From Trichopria drosophilae (taxonomy: Eukaryota; Arthropoda; Insecta; Hymenoptera; Diapriidae): 64,000 nt of DNA. Both the position numbers and the translations under genes were made by a program. Below are positions 44,775 through 56,410 of this stretch, one piece after another. How positions within the stretch are numbered: position 1 is the first letter of the stretch; each line of letters begins with the position of its first letter. The notes below the pieces were generated by a model. It ran no database searches. It saw only the letters and a program-made list of their open reading frames with translations, and was not told the DNA's origin. The stretch spans positions 86,780,001 to 86,844,000 of the forward strand of contig CM059583.1 of assembly GCA_030407085.1 (NCBI GenBank). The letters run 5' to 3'.

Positions 44775-45770
44775 TCAATTTCTTAATCTAAACTGACTTA
44801 AAACTAACACTTTTTCGCGAATAGGTTTTTCCAGCTGGGAGTTGGCCCACGCTTTGGCTTGCTGCATCGGAGTTACAACCTGGTAAATCTCGCGAACAAA
44901 ATAAGCGGGTTTAAGATTTTCCGTCAAAACGCTGCGCGCAGAACCTTGGATTTCAATCGTATAGATTCGATCAGATTCACGCTTGAGAATCTTATACGGC
45001 CCGGTGTACGGTCGCTCTAATGGTCGCTTGACAGCTCGAACTCTTAAAAACACGTGAGTACACGAACCTAAGTCTTTGAAAATGAATGCGTTCCTTTTGT
45101 ACTTGTGCGCAACAGGAACCGGTCGCACTTCATGCATAAATTCGCGGAAAGGCTTAGGATCCGGGATGAAATCCTCAGGCAGGAAGAATTCGCCCGGAAT
45201 CCGCAGCGCTGTTCCGTACAAAAATTCGGACGGCGACGTGTTTGTGTCGAGACGCACGTGAGTACGCAAACCTAATAACACTGTTGAGAGGACACGTGTC
45301 CAGTTGCGATACGCGTGGCACATAATTGCGGCTTTCAGTGCCCTATGCCAACGTTCGACAAGACCGTTGGCCGATGGGTGATACGCAGTCGTATGAATCC
45401 GCCGGCAAACAATGAGTGCCATCAGAGCGTTAAAAAATTCGCTCTCCAATTGAGAACCCTAATCGGAGGTAATTATTTTAGGGGCTCCGAAACGCGAAAT
45501 CCACGTATCGTAAAAAGCACGGGCTATTGTGGTTGCTTCGATATCTGCCACCGAAACAGCTTCCGGTCAACGCTAAAAGCGGTCAATCATAGTCACGATG
45601 TATCGAAAACTGATATCGATTGGTAGTGGACCCACTATATCGATATGCACGTGATCAAACTGTCCATCCGGAGCTACGAAGTCAACCGGGAGCTGTTTAA
45701 CGTGGCGAGATACTTTCGGCGGCTGGCAGTCGATACAGCCTTTCCACCACTTTTTGGCGTCAACATACAG
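44775..45770 (-). pseudogene. Ty3/gypsy integrase
   Basis: The minus-strand frames give the end of the HHCC finger (Cys-Ile-Asp-Cys-Gln-Pro-Pro near 45735), the first catalytic Asp (Asp-His-Val-His-Ile-Asp-Ile-Val-Gly-Pro), a second Asp followed by an in-frame stop (about 45460), and the Glu in Gly-Leu-Val-Glu-Arg-Trp-His. The frame from 45449 to the stop at 44775 (224 codons) continues with the C-terminal DNA-binding part (Pro-Tyr-Thr-Gly-Pro-Tyr-Lys-Ile). At least two stops lie in the core. Confidence 0.9.
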
Positions 45771-45771
45771 C

Positions 45772-47157
45772 TTAGGCCAAACGTATCACTGGCGTGTAAG
45801 ACGATCGAGCACTCGGGTGTGCCGGGGCATGAAAGAGGTCGAACACGCGTTTTCGCATCGATTCAAGGATGTACGGTCTAATTGATTCGTCGGAGATGTC
45901 GTAGTATAGGAGCGTATGCTCAGTTCCCCACTGGAGACGTTTGAGTCTTAGAGATACGTCCTCAGTCTGCTGGATCTGCTGGAGCTCTAAGTCACTTTCT
46001 TGCAATTCCGCGAGCTCGATTAGATTGATTTCAGTTGGTAACCGAATCGATTCAATGCGAGACAGAGGATCCGCGACAACGTTGTCCGAACCAGAAATAT
46101 GCTCAATACATGTGGAGTATTGTGCGATAAATGACAGCTGTCTGACTTGCCGCGGTGACGTTTTGTCTGAACGCTGTAAGAACGCATAAACCAAGGGTTT
46201 ATGATCGGTCAGAATTTTGAATTTGCGTCCTTCAAGGAAGTACTTAAAATACTTTATCGCTTCATAGATCGCATTTAACTCCCTATCGTAAGCACTGTAG
46301 AGTTGAGTTGGGCGGATGAAAACTTTCGCGAGAAGAACGACAAAGGTTTCCAAACCTTATCGTCGCGCTGTTCGAGTACAGCGCCCATGGCGAAATCTGA
46401 AGCGTCGGCAACGATTCGGGTCTCAGAATCATTGCAAGGGTGTGCTAATAATGTGGCATTGGCGAGATCGCGGTTAATCGTTTCGAATGCCGCCGAAGTC
46501 TCGACAGTCCATACGACCTCGCGCTTATCATTTTTCTTCGAGTCCGTCAAATAGATATGAAGAGGGGCTTGCGCTTTAGCGGCATGAGGAGTACTATTAC
46601 GGTAAAAGTTTACCATGCCTAAGAACCGTCTCAATTGGGCCACCGTGCGAGGTTGAGGAAATTTTAGAATTGGTTCGACTTTATCGGGTAAAGGACTGAT
46701 ACCGCTTGCGTTAATAAGATAACCTAAAAATGTTATGTCTGCGCGGCCGAAGACGCATTTGTCGACATTAAAACGCAAATGAAATTTTTGTAGACGATCA
46801 AAAACGATGCGTATATGCGTAGAAAATCGTCGAAGAAAGAAAAAACGAATTCCAGATCGGTAAGTGCACGGTGCATATACCGCTGGAATGTTTGACCGGC
46901 GTTACGTAATCCTGGTGTCATGACGAAGAATTCGAAGAGACCGAACGTGGTAGTTACAGCCGAATTCTGAATATCCTCGTGCGGGACCGGAATCTGATAG
47001 TATTCCTTGTCGAACTCAAGCGTAGAAAACACACTTTTACCGTGAAGAATTGAGTTAAAGTCGTGGAGGCGTGGGTCGGATACCGATCGAGAATGGTGAC
47101 CGCATTGAGCCGTCGATAATCTCCGCATATCCTCCATTTACCGTTCTGCTTGGGCAC
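45772..47157 (-). pseudogene. Ty3/gypsy reverse transcriptase-RNase H
   Basis: Three overlapping minus-strand frames cover RT and RNase H. RT motifs include Asp-Lys-Glu-Tyr-Tyr-Gln-Ile-Pro (motif A region), Phe-Phe-Asp-Asp-Phe (motif C; Phe-Asp-Asp in place of the common Tyr-Asp-Asp) and Phe-Leu-Gly-Tyr-Leu-Ile-Asn. RNase H residues include Ile-Val-Ala-Asp-Ala-Ser-Asp-Phe-Ala, Tyr-Asp-Arg-Glu-Leu-Asn-Ala-Ile and Leu-Thr-Asp-His-Lys-Pro-Leu. Frameshifts fall near 46330 and 46760. Order and spacing are those of gypsy pol. Confidence 0.92.
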
Positions 47158-47690
47158 TATGTATAGGACTGGCCCACGGACTGCTAGATGGCCGGCAGAT
47201 TCCGGCCTCGCACATGATGCGAAACTCTGACCTCGCCGATGCCAGCTTGTCCGGCGCTAGACGTCTGGGTCGCTCAGTGATTGGTGGACCGTTCGTCAGG
47301 ATATGGTGGCACACGTCAATTGCGTCGGTACGAAGGTCTCGAATGACCTTTGACCGTGAGTTTGGTAGTTGAATCTATAAGGCGATTCCGTTGGGGATCT
47401 ACACAAAGTCCTTGACTTCTAAGGAGATCCGCTCAAATGATAGGGTATTGAACGTCCGCGACGCAAAAATTCCACAGAATTCGCTTACGCAATCCGTGGT
47501 CTAGTAGCATACGTGCTTCGCCGTACGTCCCGATAATCGAGTTATTCGCGGAAGCTGTGCTGGTTGACGTTTAGATAGGCTGTTTACAGGTATGAGGGAT
47601 ACGTTCGCACCCGAATCTGGATTGAGTTATGGTCGCGTAAGTGAAGGCAGTTTCCTACCATTTGCCCTCCGTTGTCCGCCGATTCAACGG
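47158..47690 (-). pseudogene. Ty3/gypsy protease region, degraded
   Basis: Between gag and RT, reading frames with several stops carry Ser-Ile-Ile-Gly-Thr-Tyr-Gly and Leu-Asp-His-Gly-Leu-Arg-Lys-Arg followed by an Ala-Asp-Leu-Leu-like turn, in the place where the aspartic protease lies in gypsy elements. The catalytic Asp-Thr/Ser-Gly is no longer clear. Confidence 0.45.
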
Positions 47691-48115
47691 AAGGTCCCGT
47701 TAGTTTTCCGACGGGACAAACAAGCATTTTTCCGGATCAGAGCAGTCACGAGCTTTCTCTCCGAATTTGCGATGCTTCCAGCAGACCTCGTAACATGTTG
47801 CCTTTCGATTAAACGGTGATATCGATGGCTTTTCAGATTTATCACGTGAACGAGAGTTACGCCTTTCAACCCTCCGCGACAGTCTCGTGATTTTCTTGTC
47901 GATGGACGCATTTAGTTCGATTCTCAATGTTTTAAAAAGCGCGGCGAGATCATCTTTCGCGTCGCACGCCGCCGTTATTTAGAGTAGCATGCGACTCGGC
48001 AACAGCGCACGCCGCGAAATTTGGACCTGAACTCATCGACTCAACGATCGTGTCGGCAAGCTCAGCAACTTCCTGAAGTTCAGTTACTTTAGATGCCGCA
48101 ATTTTGTATATCCGA
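47691..48115 (-). pseudogene. Ty3/gypsy gag C-terminal part with zinc knuckle
   Basis: Frames give Leu-Ala-Asp-Thr-Ile-Val-Glu near 48055 and later Cys-Trp-Lys-His-Arg-Lys-Phe-Gly-Glu-Lys-Ala-Arg-Asp-Cys near 47740, the Cys/His knuckle at the end of gag in this gypsy group. The element is truncated above about 48115, with no matrix or capsid N-terminus and no 5' LTR. Confidence 0.6.
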
Positions 48116-48674
48116 GTATATGAAATGTTTTCTGGTAATTTCTGGTGTTCGTAATGGGGATTTGATAAAAATAGCCTTTCATTTGAGTGTAATTGTGGAG
48201 TGAGTAATGAAACTCTCGGACATACACAGTCTATTCATTACAGAGTGGTAAAATTTCGTTAATTCTTTAATCATTGACAATACTGTTGTCTTAGTGTATG
48301 AAAAGAGCTCAAATGTTTTTAATCCTCAGTTCAATTTTAAAAATTATTTCCGGGTAATGTTAGGTCTCATTAAAGAATATATAATCAATGAAATGTCAGC
48401 ATTGCAGTAAAAATGAATAATTAGAATCACTCGTAAGGAAGCCGAATTTTGAAAAATCTACTCAGTCATTTTGATTTACACGATAAAGTCTATCATATAT
48501 ATATATGTGATTTTGGTGCAAATTTTGTATATAGTTTCACCATCAAAAAAAGGTCTCGCCAATTATTTTGGATGTTTTGCGCCGTTTTATTTTTTTATGG
48601 CCTTGAAATAGACAACAAGCCATTCCCGAAAACTGTTAATAAATTTTACAAAAATACAAATCTTAAAAAATGTT
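48116..48674. other. Non-coding, nothing recognised
   Basis: AT-rich flank upstream of the truncated gypsy element. A 76-codon frame (48449-48679) has no motif. Confidence 0.4.
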
Positions 48675-49062
48675 TCTAGAGTGGTAGAATTTATGGTTAA
48701 GTCATTTTTGGCTCAAATAAGATGAAAATGTTGATAAAGAAATGAGAACATTTCCTTTTTTACATTTCGAAAATATTTTTTAAAATGTTAAAAATTTATT
48801 GTATTCTTTGAAAATTTGTCCGATGTCGTGAAATTTTTGGTCAAGTCATTTTAGGTTCAAAGGAGGTGAACATTTTTGTAAAAAAAATGAAAAGACGCAA
48901 AAAAATTAAGAAAAATGTCCAAAATTGTAGGTTAATTAATTATCAAACTAATTTTTAAAAATTTTGGCCATTTTTTCGATATTTTTTTATATTGTACTGA
49001 AATTGTTGCCTAATTTTAGCCAAAAATGACTTAACCGTAAATTCTACCACTGTAGAGATTCT
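48675..49062. mobile_element. MITE with 35-bp terminal inverted repeats
   Basis: GTGGTAGAATTTATGGTTAA GTCATTTTTGGCT near 48682 is mirrored by AGCCAAAAATGAC followed by TTAACCGTAAATTCTACCAC ending near 49050. An internal partial copy of the same end (GGTCAAGTCATTTTAGGTTC) lies near 48838. Length is about 390 bp. Confidence 0.65.
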
Positions 49063-49570
49063 TTTTTAATTTTGTTATATTTTTTGTGAATTTGTTCACA
49101 TTTTTCGGGAATGGCGTTTTTTTACCATGTCAAGTTCATTAAAAAAACGGTGAAAAAATCTGAAAATATTTTGAAAATGATTTTTTACATATAAAATTTT
49201 CAGCAAAATCTGAAGGGGTGAGGTTCATGGCCAGGTCAAATTTGTGTGAAATGACTCATATGTAGTAGACTGTTTAAAAAAAAAATTTTTCCCACATGTT
49301 TGACAATTTGATGTAAACATTATGAAATAGTGTTCGCTTCGCTGAGATCGAGAAAATTGTTTTCACCTAGCACCGAGTGTTTTTCCATTTAATTCACGTG
49401 TCATTTTTGTTATTTATTAATTTTTTTAAACAAATATTCAAAAGACAACATTGTGGCTTCCACAACATTGGAATCTTTTCTTGATAGATTTTTGCAAGTA
49501 CTGAATTAAGGCAGGAGCTTTTACATAAAATTATTGTCCGACTTATTACGTTTTAAAATTGGTATATTTT
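49063..49570. other. Non-coding, nothing recognised
   Basis: AT-rich, no supported feature. Confidence 0.4.
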
Positions 49571-49897
49571 TACCACTTAAGGGAGTTCTAAAGTCATCAG
49601 CCGTAGTAATAAATAGTAATCTACTCTAACAAATGTAAATTAAAAATTATTGAAGCGGGTGTTCAAGATTCTGGCTTCATAAAGGTAATTGTAATCACTT
49701 TCTATGATCTCCTAAAAAATATCAGAACAATTCTCGACAAATTTTTTTCTTTCTTTTTAGGAGACCTTAGAAAATGGTTAGAATTGCCTTTATGAAGTCC
49801 GAATTTTAAAAAATCGATTCAGTCTTTTTTAATTCAGGTTTTTTAGCATAAATTCATGCTTTATCGGCAGATAACTTTAGAACCCTCTTAAAGAATG
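49571..49897. mobile_element. Palindromic MITE, two nested stems
   Basis: The outer arms pair a GGGAGTTCTAAAGTCATC string (about 49583) with its counterpart AACTTTAGAACCCTC (about 49868). The inner arms pair TTCATAAAGGTAATTGTAA (about 49675) with AGAATTGCCTTTATGAA (about 49780). Total length is about 325 bp, with no coding capacity. Confidence 0.7.
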
Positions 49898-50687
49898 TTA
49901 AAAAATCGATTTTTCGATGGTATCCCCCGTTTCTGAAATAATAATATGCATAAATTGCTTTTCCATTGATTTCATAAATAATTTTTATTTTATTTTATTT
50001 CATAATTAAATACAAATTTAGCCGAATATAAAGGAAGAAAGACTCGAGTTCATTCAATTTTTTTAGTGAAAAAATATAAATTTGAAAACGTTCTACGTTT
50101 CTGAATAATTCGGTCGCAATTCTTTTTTTTTTATTTGCACCTTAAAACATTACTTGAAGAAATATGTAAAAAAGGGACAAATGTTTGTGAAAAACAATTA
50201 TTATATTTTGAATATTTAAAAACATGAAAAAGTGAAAAATACACGACGCCAGCTCAAAAGAAAAACGTCACCGATCTCCATAAGGTGGCAAATGTTTCAA
50301 AATATTTGCACCAAACTGCCCATACAAGTGGGAGATGAAAAAAGTACCGTTTTTTGTACAGTCCAATATGTAGAATTATAAATTTGTCTCTTTTCGTCCC
50401 ACACCATAGGTGATTCCATAGAATTCATGATTATTGATTTGTATAATAAACAAGTACTGAAAAGCATAGTATGGCGTTTCAATTTTGCCTCTTTCATTAT
50501 GATTGAAACTGTAATAAATGCATCTTCAAGTATGTAAAACTGATCAATATACATAACGATTTCAAGAAATAAAGAAAAAGGATTTATAAACAGTAAAATG
50601 AATGCTTCTCTATTATTCTGAATTATTTTCCTTTTGCTTTGCAATAAATACTACAACTTCAATATGTGCTTACTTCACATCGTGATC
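49898..50687. other. Non-coding, nothing recognised
   Basis: AT-rich. A 115-codon minus-strand frame (50297-50644) was inspected and shows no recognisable domain. Confidence 0.4.
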
Positions 50688-50808
50688 TACAGCTGCTACT
50701 GCTGCTGCTGCTGTAAACGACATAGAGCATTGCTCATTTCAAGGACCTTCCTTAGAAACACATAAGAAACAAGAGGAGTCATTGTTACCAAAGTTTACTA
50801 TCCAAAGT
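50688..50808 (+). other. Candidate upstream exon of the P-element-like gene
   Basis: A GATCTACAG acceptor, an open frame with an Ala run then Val-Asn-Asp-Ile-Glu-His-Cys and Glu-Glu-Ser-Leu-Leu-Pro-Lys-Phe, and a CAAA|GTAAGT donor make a plausible 120-bp exon. It lies 0.65 kb upstream of the P-element-like coding region. The link is positional only. Confidence 0.3.
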
Positions 50809-51449
50809 AAGTATCAATATATTTTACACTAGTTTAACAATTTATTTATATACATCATTGTTTTTATTTAACGATTCATTTGTGTAACTATTATTCGAGA
50901 GCAAAAAGAGCATCTTTAGAAATTGGTGATTTTATAGAAAAATACTCGGCTGTCGTTTAAAAATAATTGCAAAGCTCTAAAATTGGAGTAACATACAAAA
51001 AACGACTTATTCATTATTCACTTCAAGACAAAAAAGTTAAAATTATGACTTTCCAAATAGTTACATTAATAGTCAACTTGGATTGTTTGGCCTGATACAC
51101 TTGAAAAATTTTGCCCCATATTTAATTTTATTTGAATGTAAATAATTTGATAGCACTTTTCAGTTTTAATATATGGAAACATGTCCCGCTGTGTAATGTC
51201 TATAGGTGCAGCGATTGCGACTGACGTGTTCCGAGTACCGATTCTGCAGCCTTGGACCGTCATGGAAGCAGTACATAAAGAAACCTTACAACGCCTCGTG
51301 TTTTCAATGACGGTATTGAAACATGAAAATGACGAATTATCATTCCCAATAATACAGAGATGTATTTCCGTTAAATCTGACCGTAGCCTTCAATATTATA
51401 TATATATGGGATCCACGTTGACATTCAAGAAACATCACTTCCACGAATT

Positions 51450-52706
51450 TTGCAGAACTTTAAAGAAATTCCTAATATTTTGAAATTATTCCAAAATATG
51501 AACCTCTCCATCGGCTTAGGAAAACTGAATAAACAACAACGTTCCGATGATGTTTTTCTGGATCATGTTCAAGATTGGCGACACGTAAAATGCTCCATGA
51601 TATCGAAAAAGAGGAAGTGCAATTCTTGTACATTGTATTACCAAAGGATAAGGCTGCAACAATATAGAGTCACCCATCGATCAACTTTAACTAGTTTTTG
51701 TGATTTCAACATGTCTGCTAACAAATCAAAGCTAACGGCGCTACGACAAGAAGCTGCTCGCGAAATTCGTCAGAAAAATGAGGCCTTACGAAAGGTAACG
51801 CTGTTAAAAGAATCTCTTCTCAAAATCGAACAAGAATAATCCAGCTTCAAAACGTCGTGGCTCGAACAGAAATGCGCTGAACTGGATGTTTCACAGGCTG
51901 AAAAAATTGTTCTCGAAGAAATCTTCTCTAGTGCAAAAACAAAGGATCCCAAAGGGCGCCGGTATTCGGATGAATGGAGCATGCTTTGAATGCTGATGAA
52001 TATTAGTTCACAAAGTAACTACGAATTTCTCAGAAAATAAAAAGTTTTACCCCCTTTCCTTGCACCAGGAGCATCCGCAGCTATTTTGGAGTTATAAATA
52101 GCAAATGTGGGTTCGATCCTCAGTTTGCAGGATTACTAACGAAACACTTATCGAGCAAAACTACTCTTCAACGACACGTCATACTAATCTTTGACGAGAT
52201 CAATTTACGTAAATCTGTATCTGTGTGCTCGAAAAACCTAACTTACGTTGGGTTAACGGATTTCGGCGAAGATGGGGTACAGGTAACGGATGTCGAAGAT
52301 TTGGCAACACACGGATTAATTTTAATGTTCCAATCTTTAACGGAAAATTTCACGCAACCTATAGCGGTGTTTGCTCTCAAAAATCCCGTAAAAGGTGACA
52401 CTCTCGCTAAATTGGCTATTAACGGGATTACTTATTTGGAAAACTGCGGGGCAAGGATACATACATACAAGGACAAGGACAATGGTCTGTGATGGAGCGG
52501 CGACGAATGGGAGAATGTGGACGATTTTGGGAGTCAACGGTACTATGGGCGCGGCGAAAACATTTTTCTCGCACCCGTTAGATGAGAAAAGAAAGATATT
52601 TGTATTTTCTGATGTTCCACATCTTATGAAGAACATCCGAAACAGGCTTTACAATAGAACAAAACTGCGAGTTCATCCTTGTTTTACACGATATTTACAA
52701 CAATAA
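51450..52706 (+). pseudogene. P-element-like (THAP9-type) transposase, 5' and central part
   Basis: The region carries the linker and RNase H-like core of P-element/THAP9 transposases. A basic linker (Lys-Lys-Arg-Lys-Cys-Asn-Ser-Cys) and a coiled-coil segment (Glu-Ala-Leu-Arg-Lys-Val-Thr-Leu-Leu-Lys) come first. Then follow Ile-Phe-Asp-Glu-Ile-Asn-Leu-Arg-Lys (first catalytic Asp, near 52195), Val-Gly-Leu-Thr-Asp-Phe-Gly, Val-Cys-Asp-Gly-Ala-Ala-Thr-Asn (second Asp, near 52490) and Asp-Val-Pro-His-Leu-Met-Lys-Asn-Ile-Arg-Asn. A TAA lies at 51837-51839 and further stops near 51985-52040. An insertion of about 16 bp near 52460-52476 shifts the frame before Cys-Asp-Gly-Ala. The sequence ends in a CAA/TAA-rich tract where a LINE has inserted. 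The THAP finger was not found. Confidence 0.85.
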
Positions 52707-52789
52707 CAATAATAATAATAATAATAATAATAACAGCAATAACAATAATGATAATAATAACGATAATAACAATAATAAAAATTGGGCCA
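52700..52789. repeat. (TAA)n-type tract, LINE target
   Basis: AATAATAATAACAAT-type repeats join the P-element-like sequence to the 5' end of Dong-like copy 3. Confidence 0.85.
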
Positions 52790-53036
52790 GGGGCCCAAAG
52801 GGAATGATGCGTAACACAATGCGGCTATGCAAAAAGCCGCATCTTAGCCTATCTTCCCAAATGGCCTAATCTCACCTCCACGTGTGCTTATTAAAGCCGG
52901 TGAGCTTTGGACTTGTAGCAACCTTGCCAGAGATTGGGTAACCAACCCCAGTGGATAGCGAGGTAAGAGACAAACGAGAGAGGCATAACAACGGGGAGTA
53001 GGGCTAACCACCCTACTCCCTGTATTTGCGGTTACT

Positions 53037-53819
53037 ATGCATAGAACGCGCAGGGCTCCTGACCATCGGGCTGCTTCGGATGCAGTCCAGTCCCGAGGTG
53101 GAGGAGCCGAAACAGGTGTCCCGGGACAACGACCTTTTCATTCCCACGGACGATTTCAGTGGACGGAGGATCTCAGGCAAGATCTAATGCGCTGCTACGA
53201 GGAGAGCTGTCCGCAACAGAGAGGCTACATGGCGCGAATGCACAGTCGGTTTGCAGTAATGCATCCCGAACTGGCAGATCGCTTTTCTCAACAACAACTG
53301 AGAGATTATGTGGCCTATCTGAGGCGGACGGGTTTCGTTGTTCCCAGCTGTCAACCGGTACCGGATGTGCGGGCAATAACAACTGAGCCCGTACGCGGTG
53401 CTGGGAGAGATGCTCTACATTACGAAAGCACGACACTCGTGTTTAGGCAAAATTTGACAACGAACGTTTTGCCTAAGCAACGAGAATTAGACAGAGCAAA
53501 TAGCCTACTTCTGGATGCTCTTCCAGATGACTGCGACCTGCGGCAAGTCAACTGTGCCGTTTACGAGGCTGCAAGTGATCTGGTGGCTCCGCGAAATCTG
53601 ACACAGATATCGGGGAGTCGGCGGATTACAAAACGCATGTCTCAATTGAACGGCAAGATTCGACTGACACGGAAGCTCGCTTCCCGAGTTCAGTGTGTGA
53701 TCGACTATTTAACATCTGGCCGTTCATTTAGTCAAGAAGTTCGCACAACAACTGCGGACGTACTATCACACACTGAACAAGCTGAAGTTGCTCAACATCA
53801 AGCAACGTTTAGCGGATAA
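53037..53819 (+). pseudogene. Dong/R4-like ORF of copy 3, N-terminal part
   Basis: ATG 53037 opens the single ORF of the element. Residues about 38-85 (Phe-Gln-Trp-Thr-Glu-Asp-Leu-Arg-Gln-Asp-Leu-Met, Gly-Tyr-Met-Ala-Arg-Met, His-Pro-Glu-Leu) form a Myb/SANT-like segment that may help target DNA. The genuine frame is lost at about 53730, where an 8-bp deletion relative to copy 2 shifts it. The last 30 residues to 53819 are out of frame. Confidence 0.85.
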
Positions 53820-54324
53820 AATTCGGGTTTTGGCGGATGCCAAAAAGAGGCTGCAAAGACGGGAGGATGGAATTCGACAAAATGCAATATTTTGGACGAA
53901 TCCTTCCAACCTCTTCAAACATCGTATCGCAGCCTCAAGCGAGTTTCCGTCGATGGCCGCAGTTGAGGAATTCTGGGGGAGCATCTACGAGAGAACATCT
54001 AGGCTTAATGCAGACACTCCAGGTATTGAAATCTTCACCGAGTTGTGTGACGAAGTCACACAACAAAGTGAAGATTGCCCACCCGTCAGTGCTTTAGAGG
54101 TGAAAAATGCCATCACAGGAGCGAGGAATTTCTCCTCGCCGGGCTGGGATGGAATTAACAACTATTGGTGGAATAAGTTCACTTCTGTCCATCAACACCT
54201 AGCCCGTTCCGCACTGGCTGGTGGAGGGCCGAACGACACTGATCCCAAAATCGGGAGACTTGTCCGATCCGAAAAACCATACACCGATCACGTGTCTCAA
54301 TACGTTATACAAATTGTTCACTAA
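53788..54324 (+). pseudogene. Dong/R4-like ORF of copy 3, pre-RT part
   Basis: Continues the genuine frame after the first frameshift with a basic segment (Leu-Gln-Arg-Arg-Glu-Asp-Gly-Ile-Arg) and the RT entry motif (Ser-Pro-Gly-Trp-Asp-Gly-Ile-Asn-Asn). About 35 bp present in copies 2 and 4 are missing at about 54206, which shifts the frame a second time. The last 37 residues are out of frame. Confidence 0.85.
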
Positions 54325-56410
54325 CATCTTGAACGAACGTATTGAGAAATCCGCGAAACCGGTGTGGCAACGGATAGTAGAACAACGAGGCTGCAAAATG
54401 GGTGTATCCGGCTGCAAGGACAACTTGCTTATCGACAGGTGTGTTTGTCAAGACGCAGTCCAGTACAAGCGTAACCTGTCGATAGCCTGGCCGGATTACA
54501 TGAAGGCGTATGACTCAACATCGCACGAGCTTTTAAGCTTGTTGCTCAAACGCCTCCATGTCCACCCAAACATAGTGAGAATTGTAGAAGACCTGATGCC
54601 TCTTTGGAAAACACGCTTTGTCATGACATCGGACAAGCGTCGAACCATGTCTAGACTGGTTCAATTCCAAAGAGGTGTCTATCAAGGAGATTCTCTGAGT
54701 CCTCTGCTCTTCTGCATCTCACTATTGCCTCTATCCGTTGTTCTCCGGAAATCTCAAGGGTACATGTGTGGACCGCCTGGTGAACGTGTACATAAGATCA
54801 CCCATCTTTTCTATATGGACGATCTTAAATTATACGCATCAGGCGAAGATCAATTACATCGATCTCTGAACATCGCCCTCACATACTCGAGAGATATCGG
54901 CATGGAATTCGGAGTGGACAAGTGTGCAGTCGTTCATTTGCACAGAGGAAGGTCAGGCTCCCATAACAACGATATGGAGCTCGTCAACGGAAATGTCATC
55001 CACCACCTTAGCGCCGAAGAAGCCTACACATACCTGGGCGTACCTCAAAGGCATGTCCAGGATGTGCAGGCTGCTAAAACCACCATCATTAAGAAATACC
55101 GGCGCATTCTCCGTCAGATCTGGTCATCAGAATTGACCGGGAGAAATAAGGTGGCAGCTACGAATATGTTGGCCGTATCACCAGTGCTCTATTCTTTTGG
55201 AGCACTGAAGTGGAACGTTGACGAGCTAAGGGATCTTGACCGAAGCACACGGAAGATGATTTGTATGCAACGCAGTTTGCATCCAAGATCTTCCGTGGAA
55301 CGACTGTATTTGCCCCGAAATATGGGAGGTCGTGGCCTTTTAAGCCTGGAGTGTATGCATGACCGATTGGTCCTCGAAACAGCTTGCGAGGTGATTAATC
55401 GAACGGAGGATCCCCTGATGATGCTAGTACATCAGCATGAAATTCAGGGGAAGGGGGCGTTTTTGTACAACGCGGCGGAACGAGCGGCGCGAAACCTCGG
55501 TCTGGTTTTCAACGTGGGACGTAGTGGTGCACAGGAGGCTGAATCAGTCATCAATCTGTGCCCAGTGCGTCTCAGGGCAAACATACGGAAGGAACAACTC
55601 CGTATGTTGGAGGGAAGGCATATCGACAAGCCGTTGCATGGACAATTCTTTCGAAATGTCCAACAACTTGGCTTGTCGGCAGAGATGACCTTCTCCTTCT
55701 TAAGATCAGCCGGCTTGAAATCCGAGACCGAGGGTTTTATCTTCGCATGCCAGGATGGGGTCATCAATACCTTAGCGTATCGCCAGAACATCTTACACCA
55801 GGCGGTACAGAGTACGCTTTGTAGATTGTGTAGATGTCATGCTGAGACACTCATGCATCTTTTGGCAGCATGCCCAATGTATGCAGTTTCAGCATACATC
55901 GAACGTCACAATGCGGCTCTTCGAGTGCTGTATTACCATCTTCACAGCACTTATGGTATTGATGCAACCCCAGTTTTGCCGTACGTCCCCACTGATATTG
56001 AATCCGTTGTCGGGAATGAGTCGTGCCGAATATACTGGAATTACTCATTCCCGACGAGCAGGCAAATATCAGCCAATAAGCCTGACATCGTCCTTGTTGA
56101 CTTCGATGACAAATCCATCTTCGTCATCGAGTTTTCAGCACCAGCAGAAACAAATATAGTCAGCAAAGAGGACGAAAAACGGATAAAATATCAGGAACTC
56201 CTGTTCGAGATTAGCAAGCTGTATCGAGGGTTCAAAATCAAGCTCGTCGTGCTGATAATTGGAGTGCTGGGAGGAATGAGACCAACTTTCCTCCAAAACA
56301 TCAAAAGCATTCCGGCCTGTCGAGAACATGCAAGTTCCATCGCAGGCCGAATGCAGAAAGCAGTGCTGCTGGGATCTCTCCGTCTACTGAGGTTACACGA
56401 GATCCTGTAA
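54221..56410 (+). pseudogene. Dong/R4-like RT, zinc knuckle and restriction-like endonuclease (copy 3)
   Basis: This 729-codon open stretch is the best-preserved enzyme region of the family in the window. RT motifs are Asn-His-Thr-Pro-Ile-Thr-Cys-Leu, Tyr-Asp-Ser-Thr (motif A), Arg-Gly-Val-Tyr-Gln-Gly-Asp-Ser-Leu-Ser-Pro (motif B) and Phe-Tyr-Met-Asp-Asp-Leu (motif C, near 54810-54830). A CCHC knuckle (Cys-Arg-Leu-Cys...His-Leu-Leu-Ala-Ala-Cys) lies near 55820-55875. The endonuclease core (Lys-Pro-Asp-Ile-Val-Leu-Val-Asp, Ile-Glu-Phe-Ser-Ala-Pro, Lys-Arg-Ile-Lys-Tyr-Gln-Glu-Leu) lies near 56075-56210. This order, with no APE endonuclease, is that of the R4/Dong and related clades. No stop interrupts it, but it is cut from the N-terminus by two upstream frameshifts. 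Confidence 0.9.
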
